DNA of 64,000 nucleotides from Henckelia pumila. Lineage: Eukaryota > Streptophyta > Magnoliopsida > Lamiales > Gesneriaceae. Shown in pieces: positions 11,856-23,311 of the stretch. Numbering within the stretch: position 1 is the stretch's first letter; each line of letters begins with the position of its first letter. The notes beneath the pieces are model-generated. The model was not told the origin of the DNA. It made no database searches and saw nothing but the letters and a program-made list of their open reading frames with translations. The stretch lies in assembly GCF_033568475.1 (NCBI RefSeq), contig NC_133122.1:8052324-8116323 (forward strand), in the 5' to 3' direction. Made by a program: the position numbers and the translations under genes.

Positions 11856-12938
11856 ATGGCTCGTCGTCATGATCCGCGTGCAGTTACGCCTCCACCGCCT
11901 CCACCGGCGCCGCAGGTGGATATAGGAGGGCAGGTGCTAGCAGGATTGGCCCGTATCCTCGAGCGTCATGTGGATGCTCCTGTTGCTAGATCGGAGACTA
12001 CTTATGAGCAGTTTCGGAAGATGAATCCGAAGGACTTCGCTGGCACCACTGATCCGTTGATAGCGGAGGGTTGGATCCGCTCCCTTGAGGTGATCTTTCG
12101 CTATATGCAGATGGGAGATCCAGATAGAGTGAGATGTGCTGTGTTTCTCCTCCAGGATGATGCCGCCCTCTGGTGGGAGGGTATGGAGAAGATTGTGAAC
12201 CCAGCTACTCTACCTTGGGCTGAGTTCAAGAAGTTGTTCTTTGAGAAGTACTTTACTGCTGATGTGAGAGCCCATTTGAAGACGGAGTTTATGAGCTTGA
12301 GGCAGGGTGATCTGTCGGTAGCCCAGTTCGTGGTGAAGTTTGAGAGAGGCTGCCATTTCGTGCCGTTGATTGGAGATGATGAGAAAGAGAAGCTGGAGCA
12401 CTTTCTTGTAGGGCTTCGACCTACTATCCGTAGGGATGTGCTGATGGCTGAGCCATCTGATTATGCTTCAGCACTGAGGCGTGCCTTGAGGTCCGAGCAG
12501 ACGCTGAGAGATATTAGCGCGGAGGCGCATGGCAAGAGGCCCTTCCCTCATCAGGGCCACTCTCAGCAGCAGCAGCACGGCAAGAAGCCGTATCATGGGT
12601 CCCCGAGACAGCAGGGACAGCAGGCACCGCAGGGGCGTCAGGCCCAGAGACAGGTTCCTCCCAAGGCTGGGGAGAAGCCTATTTGTCAGTTTTGCCATCG
12701 TCCGCATTTTGGGAAGTGTTTGAAGGATGCTGGAGTTTGCTTCAAGTGCAAGAAGCCAGGACATATGTCTACCCATTGTCCAGAGCTGAGGAGGCCCGTG
12801 CAGGGCAGAGTGTTCGTGATGGAGGCCGAGCAGGCCGACCCAGACACTACTCTTCTCGCAGGTAATATCTTAACTTTTGGGTTAGAGCAGTTAAAGATTT
12901 TTTTTGATGCATGCGACTCTAAATCTTTGCTTGTTTGA
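11856..12938 (+). CDS. Element C gag (capsid and nucleocapsid)
   Basis: A 360-residue reading frame starting MARRHDPRAV and followed by a proline-rich stretch. The capsid region (about residues 50-230) has the Ty3/gypsy Gag motifs GTTDPLIAEGWIRSLE, AALWWEG, FKKLFFEKYF and EFMSLRQGD. A Gln/basic linker follows. Near residues 290-315 are CQFCHRPHFGKC and a CCHC zinc knuckle (CFKCKKPGHMSTHC). It ends VMEAEQADPDTTLLAG, after which 25 more codons are read from the putative intron before TGA. Unspliced RNA would give this Gag. Spliced RNA would join residue 335 to protease. Gag forms the virus-like particle around the element RNA. Confidence 0.93.
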   Translation: MARRHDPRAVTPPPPPPAPQVDIGGQVLAGLARILERHVDAPVARSETTYEQFRKMNPKDFAGTTDPLIAEGWIRSLEVIFRYMQMGDPDRVRCAVFLLQDDAALWWEGMEKIVNPATLPWAEFKKLFFEKYFTADVRAHLKTEFMSLRQGDLSVAQFVVKFERGCHFVPLIGDDEKEKLEHFLVGLRPTIRRDVLMAEPSDYASALRRALRSEQTLRDISAEAHGKRPFPHQGHSQQQQHGKKPYHGSPRQQGQQAPQGRQAQRQVPPKAGEKPICQFCHRPHFGKCLKDAGVCFKCKKPGHMSTHCPELRRPVQGRVFVMEAEQADPDTTLLAGNILTFGLEQLKIFFDACDSKSLLV

Positions 12939-13090
12939 GGTTTTACTCTAGTAACTTGTTGCATGCCTTAGGACCTTTGACTGTTTAGCATGAATAGTAT
13001 CTTGTTTGGGAATTGTTGAATTAGAATGAGCCTAAGTAGAACTCGTGGTTTTAACTTCAACCTTTCGTCATTGTAACTACTGCTATGCAG
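12862..13090 (+). other. Putative intron between gag and protease, element C
   Basis: A 229-base segment starting GTAATATC and ending CTATGCAG. Excision gives ...[10 protein letters not shown]..., splitting the Gly codon after its first base, and creates one 1433-codon Gag-Pol frame (exon 1 from 11856 is 1006 bases, exon 2 is 3296 bases to the TGA). The first ATG of the downstream ORF (13045) lies inside this segment, so it is probably not a real start. Position and phase match element B. Confidence 0.8.
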
Positions 13091-16000
13091 GTAGGATTGT
13101 TGTGGCAGGCGTAGCCACGAGGGCCTTATTAGACTCAGGGGCTACCCATTCCTTTATATCGGAGTCTTTTGCCCTTGAGAGGGGCATTCAGAGCGAGGAA
13201 TTGGAGGTTGGATTCTCAGTTACTATCCCCTCAGGGGAAGAGCTATCCACCAGGAGCTTGGTGAGAGACCTTGTATTGCTTTTGCAGGGTCAGTCAGTGG
13301 TAGCAGACCTCATAGTGCTACCTTTGCCAGAGTTTGACCTGATTCTTGGGATGGATTGGATGACGAAGAATGCGGTGATGATAGATTTTCAGCAGAGGTC
13401 AGTACTAGTCAGGCCTGAGGGCGAGGAACCGTTTTGGTTTGAGGCTGCTAAGAGCTTGAGGAAGACTCGAGTCATTTCTACTTTGCAAGCTCAGAGGCTT
13501 GTACTTAGTGGGTGTGAGTCATTTCTAGCCAGTTTATCTTTGACAGAGCTGCCAGAGCGACCAGTTATTTCTGATGTGGCTATCGTCAGGGAGTTTGAGG
13601 ATGTGTTCCCTAGCGATGTTGTGGGAATTCCGCCCGATAGAGAAGTGGAGTTCTCTATAGATTTGATTCCCGGTACTGTGCCTATCTCCAAGGCACCGTA
13701 CAGATTGGCTCCTACCGAAATGAAGGAGTTAAAAGAGCAGATTCAAGAGTTGCTTGACAAGGGATTCATTCGCCCTAGTTTCTCCCCATGGGGCGCACCA
13801 GTTCTCTTCGTTAAGAAGAAGGACGGTAGTCTAAGATTGTGCATAGACTACCGAGGTTTGAACGGAGTGACTGTGAAGAACAAGTACCCATTACCTAGGA
13901 TCGAGGACCTCTTCGATCAATTGCAAGGTGCATCCGTCTTTTCGAAGATTGATCTTCGTTCAGGTTATCACCAGTTGAAGGTGAAGGAGTCAGATGTGGC
14001 GAAGACAGCTTTTAGGACTCGTTACGGTCATTACGAGTTCCTTGTGATGCCGTTTGGGATGACGAATGCGCCAGCGGTTTTCATGGATCTTATGAACCGC
14101 GTGTTTCAGCCTTACTTGGACCGCTTTGTCATTGTTTTCATCGATGACATCCTCATTTATTCGAAGGATAGAGTGGAGCATGAACAACATTTGAGGACCG
14201 TTCTTGAGGTGCTTCGAGAGCACAAGTTGTTGGCCAAGTTTGATAAGTGTGAATTCTGGTTGGAGAAAGTTGCTTTCTTGGGTCATATTATTTCTAAGAG
14301 CGGTATGGAAGTAGACCCTTCAAAGGTTCAAGCAGTGAAGGAGTGGTCTATACCGAGGAGCGCGTCTGAGATTCGCAGTTTTCTTGGATTAGCCGGTTAT
14401 TACCGAAAATTTATCAAGGGTTTTTCCTCCATTGCTGTGCCTATGACAGCGTTGACTAAGAAGAACGCCAAGTTTGTTTGGAGTGCCGAGTGTCAAAGGA
14501 GCTTTGATACTTTGAAGGAAGCTCTTACGACAGCGCCAGTGTTGACCATGCCATCCGGGCAAGGTGATTTTGTGGTGTATACTGATGCTTCCAAGTTGGG
14601 ATTGGGAGCAGTTCTGATGCAGCGAGACAGAGTTATTGCCTATGCTTCTAGGCAATTGAAGGAGCACGAGAAGAACTACCCTACTCATGACTTAGAGTTG
14701 GCAGCGGTAGTGTTTGCTCTTAAGATTTGGAGACACTATCTTTACGGAGAGAAGAGTCAGATCTTCACAGACCACAAAAGCCTCAAGTACTTCTTCACCC
14801 AGAAGGAGTTGAATATGAGGCAGCGTAGGTGGTTAGAGTTGGTGAAGGACTATGACTGCAATATTAGCTACCACCCTGGTAAAGCTAATGTGGTTGCAGA
14901 TGCTTTGAGCAGGAAGACTGCAGTGATTACCTCCTTGTCAGTGTCTAGACCGTTGCAGGTTGAGATTCAGAGGTATGGTCTTGAGTTTTATGCGAGTGGT
15001 AGAGCTCCCCGTTTGTCTTCCCTTAGTGTGCAGACTACACTTTTTGATCGTATCCGTGCAGCGCAGTCAGTTGATGAGCAGATCAGGAAGTGGAGACAGA
15101 GGGACGAAGAGAAAGGCAACGGTTTGTATGCTGTGGTAGATGGGATTGTGAGGTACAGAGGTAGATTTTGGGTTCCCGCAGGTGATTCTCTGCGAGTTAC
15201 TATCATGGCAGAGGCACATACATCGCCGTACTCAATCCACCCTGGTAGTACGAAGATGTATCGGGATCTTCAGCAGCTTTATTGGTGGCCAGGCATGAAA
15301 AGTGACATTGCCCGATTCGTGTCAGAATGCCTGACATGCCAGCAGGTTAAGGCGGAGCATCAGAGACCCACCGGTTTGCTTAAGCCTCTCCCTATTCCTG
15401 AGTGGAAATGGGAGAATATCACCATGGACTTTGTGGTGGGATTGCCGAAGACAGTGAGAGGTTCAAATGCTATTTGGGTTATTGTAGACCGTCTCACTAA
15501 GTCGGCTCACTTTTTACCGGTGAAGATGACTTTCACGATGACTCAGTTCGTGGAGTTGTATATCCGGGAGATAGTCAGACTACATGGTATTCCAGTCTCC
15601 ATAGTGTCTGATAGAGATCCACGGTTTACTTCGTCTTTTTGGAAGAGTCTTCATTCTGCTATGGGTACGAAGCTACTTTTTAGCACCGCCTTTCACCCGC
15701 AGAATGATGGCCAGTCAGAGAGGGTGATTCAGATTTTGGAGGATCTTTTGAGGGCATGTGCTATTGATTTTCAAGGTAGTTGGGAGTCGAGACTACCACT
15801 AGTGGAATTCGCGTATAATAACAGTTTTCAGTCTACTATTGGCATGGCTCCCTACGAGGCACTATATGGGAGGAAGTGTAGATCTCCAGTGTTGTGGGAT
15901 GAGATAGGTGAGAGATCATACTTTGGTCCGGAGATTGTTCAGTTGACCACCGAGGTAGTGGCTAAGATCCGTGATAGGATGGGGACTGCCCAGAGTAGGC

Positions 16001-16386
16001 AGAAGAGCTATGCTGATCACCGGAGGAGAGACTTGGAGTTCTCGGTGGGTGATCATGTTTTTATCCGTTTTGCACCCATGAAGGGTGTGATGAGGTTTGG
16101 AAAGAAAGGGAAGTTGGCACCGAGGTTCATAGGGCCCTTCGAAATTTTGGATAGGGTAGGGGTACTGGCTTATAGAGTGGCCTTGCCGCCTAACCTTGAT
16201 AAGATCCATAATGTCTTCCATGTGTCGATGTTGAGGAGGTACATCTCGAACCCATCCCATGTGCTTAGTTCGGAACCGCTTCAGCTATCTCCTCACTTGA
16301 CCTATGAGGAGAAGCCCATCCGGATTTTGGATAGACAGGAGAGAAGACTCCGTAACAAGTCGATTCCAATGATCAAGGTGAGATGA
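13091..16386 (+). CDS. Element C pol: protease, RT, RNase H, integrase
   Basis: An open frame of about 1098 codons after the putative splice acceptor. The protease has [12 protein letters not shown] and LILGMDWM. The reverse transcriptase has [29 protein letters not shown] and FIDDILIYS. RNase H has [21 protein letters not shown] and VVADALSRK. Integrase has the zinc site [10 protein letters not shown]...[11 protein letters not shown], the D-D-E core with [19 protein letters not shown] and [11 protein letters not shown], and the GPFEIL and [10 protein letters not shown] segments. All catalytic motifs look intact. The frame ends at TGA (16384-16386) where related copies have a Trp codon, so the last chromodomain segment is cut off. 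Pol copies the RNA and integrates the cDNA. Confidence 0.93.
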
Positions 16387-16470
16387 CAGAACCATTCGGA
16401 TGAAGAGGCCACTTGGGAAGCAGAAGCAGATATCAGAGTTCGATATCCGAAGCTTTTTGGTAAGTTTTAA
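16387..16470 (+). pseudogene. Element C: chromodomain tail behind a TGA stop
   Basis: After the TGA the same frame reads QNHSDEEATWEAEAD, then IRVRYPKLFGKF and TAA. This is the second half of the chromodomain. The stop sits where B has the Trp of VQW. Element A shows the identical TGA followed by nearly the same peptide. Confidence 0.8.
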
Positions 16471-16492
16471 TTTCGAGGACGAAATTTCTTAT

Positions 16493-16507
16493 TAGGGAGG
16501 GAGGAAT
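16493..16507 (+). other. Polypurine tract of element C
   Basis: TAGGGAGGGAGGAAT directly precedes the 3' LTR. Element A has nearly the same tract at 23295-23310. Confidence 0.85.
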
Positions 16508-19447
16508 TGTAGCACCAAGAACTTCTAAAATTTGAAAATCATGCCTAAAATTATTTTCAGTATTTATATTTTAAATTTCTTGAAGTTAATTGTTTAAGTT
16601 TCAGTTAAAGTTAGCCTTGCTTGACTTATTTGAATTAAATGCCTTGAACTGTTTAGTTAGTAATTTTTATCCAGGCAGGCGACGACGGTGGGCTTCGGTG
16701 GCTTATTTTCAAGATTTTTAATTTTAAGATTTTAAGTTAGAGGTAAAAGGGGGGGTTTTGGCCAAAAATGCAAATTTTGAAATTTTAGGGGTCAAAAAGC
16801 AATTTTATCATTTTCTTGGGTTATTTCCTAAATTTCCCATAAAATAGGATTTTATTAAATCCGGGTTAGTGGAATTTCAATCAAAATGTTGTGAGTTGAA
16901 ATTTTAAATTTAGAAGTTTGAAAATAGCAAAAAGTTTGAGGTAAAAAGTTTTAATAGTACAAGTAGTACTTTTGCTAGTACAAGTGGAATTTTAAAACAC
17001 TACACACAATACACACAATACACTACACTTTTAATTTACACTATCATTAAAACATTTCAATTAAAAAAAAAATCAAAACACAAACCCTAACTCCCAAACC
17101 CTAACCTAGCCGCCTCCTCCCCTCTCCCTTGAAGAAGACCGCTCGCCGCCGCCAGCCACCCGTCCGCCGCCGCCTGCCGCCGTTCCCAGCCGCCGGAGAA
17201 GCCCCTAGGTGCTTAGCTTGGTGTGTTGGTTGAAATCCCACCTTCTTCTCCTCTCCTTGATTTCGAGTTCTAGGTATTTTTGGTAAAGGCAAGTGTAGCT
17301 ACTCCTTTGGGCTCACATTCAAGCAATATCTACCCCCACCCTTATGATTTCTTGCAATATTTTCGATAATGCATGTTGTTAGAAGGTTAGGGTTTCGAAT
17401 TTTTCATGTTTAGGGGCTGATTTTTTCTAAATATGTTAGGGAGTTGAGTTTATGTGGATTAATGTTGAGTATATGTGCATTGACATGGAATTAATTGAGT
17501 GTCCTTGCCAAAATTCAAAATTTCAGATTGTATATGGACCTAATTTTCGAAATGTTGCATGTGTAGGGGCTGAAATTTATTTGATGTTGAAGTATTTAAT
17601 GGTCTTGCATTGGTCTTGATTGATTGTTCAACATTTTGGAGTTTTGATGGTTAAATCTTGTTGTTCTTGTTATGTGTTGTGAAAGTGTGGATTGAGTGTA
17701 GCCCAAGTGTTTGGGAAAAGTCCTAAGAGAAGGTATTGGAGGTGTTTGGGTGTTTGGTGTGAAGATAAGTTGAGGGAAGTGGCTAAGTGTTTGAATTGTT
17801 GGAAATGGGAAGGTGAGAAGTGCAGGGCAGTACTGTTCGGGGCAGGGCAGGTCTGGTCTGAGGTCTGGGCAGGGTTTGGTCTGAACCATAGTAAATTTCG
17901 TGTCGTTGTGGTCGCGTCAACATAAAATGGGCTCGAATCGGATAAGAATTGAGTGAGTTATGGATTTTACAAAATTGGGTGCAAGTGCAGATTTTTCCTT
18001 TGAATAGGGGCTGTCCGATTTTTGTGTTTTGTAAATTTGCTCTTTTGATCTTTTGATGATACCACCTATTCCTTGGGATGATTTGGAGGGTTTGTTGAGT
18101 GTCGGTTCAAGCGGGACGGGTTTTGGATAAGGCATGACAAAGTTAAGGGCTTTTCGGTTTACTTGCTCGAGTTAAGTCAAGTTTGAGGATTTTGTTGGGT
18201 AAGTTGTCTTCTTTGGACTTAGGGGCAGCCACTCATCCACCTTAAACTCACATTTTCGAGTCGAGTCTCATGTCTTAAAGATTGCTTATTCGTGTGCATT
18301 TGACGTGTTCTTGAGTTTAATAAAGAAAAAGGAAGTTTACTTGTTTGCATGTCATTTAATGTATGAGTTGAGTCTTTATAAATGAAAAGGGAAAAGAAAG
18401 CAAATATTTATGAATGAAGTGATCTGTTTGTGACAAGAGGGTTGTTGCTAGGCCGGGGGATGCCTCGGTCTACTCACCAAGAGGTTATAGAGGTTAGGCA
18501 AGGAACAAGAGACATCTTGTTTACCCTTGCCACAGAGGGGCAATGTGGGATCGGGAGGCATCTCGGTCTCCTTGCCATAGAGGGGTTAAGTTCGTCGGGA
18601 GAAATCTCGTCGTCTTGCCGGCATAGTGCACTGCAGCCATGATCATGATCGAAACAGAAGGTCACAAATCAGGGATCGGATTTCTAAGAGGAAAAAGTAA
18701 AGAAAAGTTTAAAAGTTAAAGTTTCACAATTTTAGTTGACTCGTTTTGCATTGATGTAAGTCTTTCAGTTATGCATGAGTCTAAGTTGAATGTTATGAAA
18801 GTTAAAGTTTATCATAGTGTGAGTTCATTAATGCATGATTTCTATATCTTTCTAGTTTCATGCATATTACAGTTTAAGTTGAGTTTTTGCATCACGTATT
18901 TTAAACCCTTGTTATTATCCTAGTTATGCTTGTTGAGTCTTTAGACTCACTATGCTTGAATGTTTGCAGGTGAGGATTTTGTGGAGGAGACGGAGGGGCG
19001 TGATCTACTGGGATGAGGCCATCGGTAGTGCAAGGCCCAGTGACCGTTGCTTCCTTTTAGTTTATGTTTTTCCGGACAGTTATCGAATTTGTAATAATGA
19101 AGTATTATTTGAGATCTTGTAGTATTTATAGCCAGGATGTGCATTCCCTGTGCTACAGCTTAGTTTTGAAGTACGTTTTCCGCTTTTGCAAGTTTATGAT
19201 TATCGTTGGAATTAATTTTAAATGCTTTAGTTTACTTTATGCTGTAACCGGGAGGTGGTTACTAGGATTGCATGTTTATGTTTAACGCACTTAAGTTTTG
19301 AAGTCAATTTTCTTTCCTTATTTAAATTGCTGTTTGAGTCTTGATGGCTTATTTGTTTTACAAATAGGTCATGGCAAAATTTTTAAAAATCCGTAATTTT
19401 CCTTTATTTTAATTATAGTCTAGTAGCGAGTAGTTAGGGTCGTTTCA
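16508..19447 (+). repeat. 3' LTR of element C
   Basis: 2.94 kb, near-identical to 8697-11637, from TGTAGCACC to GGTCGTTTCA. Differences are scattered single bases and one deleted base near 19163. The same spurious ORFs recur here (for example minus strand 17596-17889), which shows that they are properties of the LTR and not genes. Confidence 0.95.
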
Positions 19448-20100
19448 CTACTGACTGCAGACTCATAAGTAAGGACGTCTGCCATGCGAACATCATGCTT
19501 GATATCCGCCTTCAAACCCTCCACAAACTGCCTCAACTTCTCTGGTGGACTATCTGAAATCAGAGGCACAAAGTGACAGCCCCTCTCGAACTGTCTCACA
19601 TACTCAACCACTGTCTTGTCCCCCTGACGGAGACTCATAAACTCACGGATCATGCGACTGCGCACATCCTCAGTGAAGTACTTGGCGTAGAAGATACGCC
19701 TAAACTCTGCCCATGTCAGTGTAGGAAGGTGAACTCCTCTGGCAGCACCCTTCCACCAAAGCGCTGCGTCACCCCGCAGCATGTACGTCGCACAGTTCAC
19801 CCTGTCGGTGTCTGTGATCCCCATATAAGCAAAGATGGACTCCAGAGAGCGAATCCATCCCTCAGCCACCAAAGGATCGGTGGTACCAACAAACTCCTTG
19901 GGTCCCTTCTTCTGGAACCTCTCAGCAACGTCCTCCTTATGAGACAACCTAGGACGAGTAGCCTGCTGCTCTAACATTGCAGTAATCCCTGCCATCATAT
20001 TCGCATTGGCCTGCTCCAATGCTGCTAGAGGGTTCTGCGGAGGTGGAGGTGGAGGTGTAGGTGGAGATCCCCCACGTCTGTTCATCGGTCTAGGAGGCAT
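19448..20100 (-). pseudogene. Element B gag, N-terminal part (capsid)
   Basis: Read on the minus strand from MPPRPMNRRG (ATG at 20100; an ATG 15 bases upstream is also in frame). A Pro-rich start is followed by capsid motifs GTTDPLVAEGWIRSLES, AALWWKGA, FRRIFYAKYF and EFMSLRQGD, collinear with the Gag of C. It is cut by C at the CTACT duplication and continues at 8696. Confidence 0.9.
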
Positions 20101-20272
20101 TCTGCACCACCACATATTTCTTTACGTAAATCGCCATGCATAACTAAGTTGTTTAAAATTAATGCTAACTTAAATTCTAAAAATTAAATCATGCTATAAA
20201 CACTTAAAACTTACAGACCGGTAGCGTGGATTTCTGAGCTCGCATAGCAGTAATGACCCCTCCAAGAACCGT

Positions 20273-20284
20273 GCTCTGATACCA
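20273..20284 (-). other. Primer binding site of element B
   Basis: The minus strand reads TGGTATCAGAGC two bases inside the 5' LTR, complementary to initiator tRNA-Met, as in element C. Confidence 0.92.
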
Positions 20285-20286
20285 AC

Positions 20287-22931
20287 TGAAACGACCCTAA
20301 CTCTATAATTAATAAATAAATATGCGGAAATTTTTTTTTTTATATACTTACTAAATAAAATATGTGCGTATATGCCCATACATATATGCACAGAATAAAA
20401 AGATTTAAAAATAAATAAATAAATAAATAACTTAAATAAAAATGCATTCCTTAAATAAAATAAATATCTGAGTCAAACATTTAATTAAAAAAATACTGCA
20501 TAAGAAAAATGATGTAAATTTTGCATGCACTGAAAATATTCAAATAAAATATTCAAAACTCACAACCACTGAAAAATAATATAAAATATGTAACATACTG
20601 ACATAATCAAAAACATGCATGTGACTCAGACATCTATCACGGTCACGGGGTCACTGCATGTCCGCTCATAGGTCCTCGCCGCCGGTAGGAGCTACATCCT
20701 CCTCTACGAACTCACCTGCACCATACCAGTGTAGTGAGCCTAGAGGCCCAACATGCTAACATAACAAGGGTTTAAAATAATTTAAAACAATTAAATATTA
20801 ATACATAACATATACATGAATGAGCATGCTTAAAAATATCATGGCATAAACATAACTTAAATTAACTTAAATAACATAGACATACATAATACATAACATT
20901 GTTGAGCAAGGTAATTTTCTAACATCGCATGGTTGTATCCGTAGTGTAACCTTAAATCATACATTAAATACTGATCAGCGTGGAAACCAACGTACGTGGC
21001 GATGACGAATCACCTCTTAAATTGGCAGTAAACTGCCCTTCAATAGTTCACATATGGGGACGAATCCCCCTTAAATTGTCACACTACTTCAACTTCCAAC
21101 ATAAAATATTTTATTATTGCTCAACCTTAAACATTTAATTATGCATAAAATTATTTCATGAATGCATGTACTTAAATAAAATTGTGTGTCCTTCATATAT
21201 ATTTAATTTAATTTCTTACTAACATATAAATATTAAAATAACTTCAATGCATAAAAATAATTAAATATATAATCAGGACACATGCAAATTTCTCATGGAT
21301 GGTCCTGGACTGCTGGCCCTAACACTCAAGCCCAATTACTTAAATCTGGCCCAATAACATACTTAAGCCCAATAAAATTGTTCTAAGCCCAATTAAAATA
21401 ATTTAAAGCCCATAAAACATTCTAGGCCCAATAACAACTTAAACTGGCCCAATGGGCCCAAAAGCCCAAAGACTGGCTCAATAACTTTTATGGGCTCAAA
21501 AGCCCATAAAATTAATGGACTAACTTAATTAAAATTTTAAAAGCCCAAATAATTTAGAGTCCAAATAATTTTATTTCTAATTAATTGGCCCAAAAACCAA
21601 TTAATTCATAAAATACTTTAAAAATAAAAAGACTCGAGCCCGGCCCACCGAACCCGGACCCGGACCAACTTAACCCGACCCACTACCCTACTGACCCGAC
21701 CCGGACCACCACTGAAACCCTAGAACCCGACGCCCTATCTCTTCTCGGCTGCGGCCGTGAGCAGCAGCCACTCCGTGGCTGCTGCCGGCCTGCTCCGGCC
21801 GCCCCTGGCCGGAGCGCCACCGCCCAGACGTAGCCCACGTCTGGGCGGACCTGACCTGACCTGACCCAGCCCCAGCCCCCATGCAGCCTGGACCATCGAA
21901 CCCGAAGCCCTTTTTCCCGAAACCCTAGACTGCACCTTCCTCGGCCGAACTGCTCTTCCAAGGTTCTAGGCTTGTTTGGCTCGAGCCACTCGAGCCATTC
22001 CAGCCTAGACCTCTTCTACACCACCTACTGGACCTGACCAGCAGCTAATACCGATCCAAGAGTGATAAAAACGTGAGATGAATGAACCACGAATACATAA
22101 GCTTCAACCCACAAAAATCAAATCGTTTTTCTGAAAATTATTTGAAAGAATCTGATGCATACACATCCACACTAATACTCACTGATATAGTACGAAATTT
22201 TTGAGAAAGAAACATGTCTTTCACCGTAGAAATCGATTGAGCACGTACGTAGAACGTTTCCGGGACGACGAACGACCAACTTGGAGCTTGAACAACCAAG
22301 GCTATGGGATTTTTCTTGTGGGAAGCCGATGAAGATGATGAATGGAGGGGAGGGAGGCGGCTGATGGCTTTTGGTCGATGGGTTTGGGGTAGATTAGGTT
22401 AGAGTTTTTAATTTAATTAAAATAGGTTTTTAGGAAATTAAATATATTAATAAGGATTTTAATATATAAAATACATAACTAAAAAAATCTAATTAAGAAA
22501 AGAAATCTGATAAATATCTTAGATATATTAAAATCTCGAAATATCAATTTAATGGAATTTTAAAAATACTAAAAAGTCAATATTTTGGCTTATTTTGAAT
22601 AAAAAATGGACTCCTAAAATTATATAAAATTAAATACTAAAAATTTTGAGATAATAAAACTCAAAATAATATTTTAGGGCTCTAAAAAGGCTCATGAAAT
22701 TAATTGGCTAGAAAGTTGTCATCTCGTCCGTCCACGGTCCCGTCTACGCGATAAAATAATTAAAATACTAAAAATCATAAAAATCACTAATTATGGGTTA
22801 AATGCTTAAAAATAAATTAAATCATGCACAAATAATTCACATAATTATTTAACCCATAAATCTAAAATTTAAATAATTAAATATCCTAATTATGCATGCG
22901 GATTTACGTATTTAAAATACCGGGTGTTACA
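20287..22931 (-). repeat. 5' LTR of element B
   Basis: The partner of 2037-4680. On the minus strand it begins TGTAACACCC and ends GGTCGTTTCA. Differences include a six-base insertion (AGCCCC repeated near 21870) and a shortened AT/GGGAGTTC stretch near 21545. Confidence 0.92.
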
Positions 22932-23273
22932 ATCGGACCCTTTGAGATATTGGACAGAGTAGGGGCACTTGCTTATTGGGTGGCCTTGCCGCCTAACCTT
23001 GAAGGAGTCAATAATGTCTTCCACGTGTCGATGTTGAGGAAGTACATCTCAAATTCGTCTCATGTGCTCAGCTTGGAGCCTCTTCAGTTATCTCCTCACA
23101 TGACGTATGAGGAGAGGCCCATCCGGATTTTGGATAGACAGGAGAGGAGACTCCGTAACAAGTCGATTCCAATGATCAAGGTGAGATGACAGAATCATTC
23201 GGATGAAGAGGCCACTTGGGAGGCAGAGGCAGATATCAGAGCTCGCTATCCGGAACTATTTGGTAAGTCTTGA
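22932..23273 (+). pseudogene. Element A: integrase end and chromodomain, right part
   Basis: The continuation of 1791-2036: [47 protein letters not shown] and MIKVR, then TGA (23186-23188), then QNHSDEEATWEAEAD...RYPELFGKS and TGA. The stop is in the same codon as in C. The first five bases are the right ATCGG duplication of B. Confidence 0.88.
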
Positions 23274-23294
23274 ATTTCGAGGACGAAATTTCAT

Positions 23295-23311
23295 ATTAGG
23301 GAGGGAGGAAC
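23295..23311 (+). other. Polypurine tract of element A
   Basis: TTAGGGAGGGAGGAAC precedes the LTR start TGTGACGCC at 23312. It matches the tract of element C. Confidence 0.75.

Larger units (their letters stand above)
8697..19447 (+). mobile_element. Element C: near-intact Ty3/gypsy chromovirus (Tekay/Del-like)
   Basis: A 10.75 kb element with two nearly identical LTRs (8697-11637 and 16508-19447), a PBS matching initiator tRNA-Met, gag, a putative intron, an uninterrupted pol frame and a PPT. By eye I count about 17-20 differences between the LTRs (roughly 0.6-0.7 percent), fewer than between the LTRs of its host B, as nesting requires. The only obvious coding lesion is a TGA that separates integrase from the chromodomain tail. 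It is the youngest complete element in the window and could still be transcribed. Confidence 0.96.
2037..22931 (-). mobile_element. Element B: Ty3/gypsy chromovirus (Tekay/Del-like), interrupted by C
   Basis: A complete LTR retrotransposon on the minus strand. In minus-strand order it has: 5' LTR (20287-22931), PBS (20273-20284), gag (20100 down to 8303, split by C), an intron (8100-8302), a pol reading frame (8099-4792) with protease, reverse transcriptase, RNase H and integrase, a chromodomain tail (4726-4791), PPT and 3' LTR (2037-4680). Without C, B is about 10.1 kb. Clade assignment rests on the long LTRs, the C-terminal chromodomain and the pol motifs. It is probably inactive: one stop in pol (6205-6207), a stop before the chromodomain, and gag broken by C. 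Confidence 0.93.

Noticed and set aside
13045-13090. ATG at 13045 as the start of pol in element C
   Set aside because: It lies in the putative intron. The residues before RIVVAG are unlike any protease, and the splice junction gives a better continuous frame.
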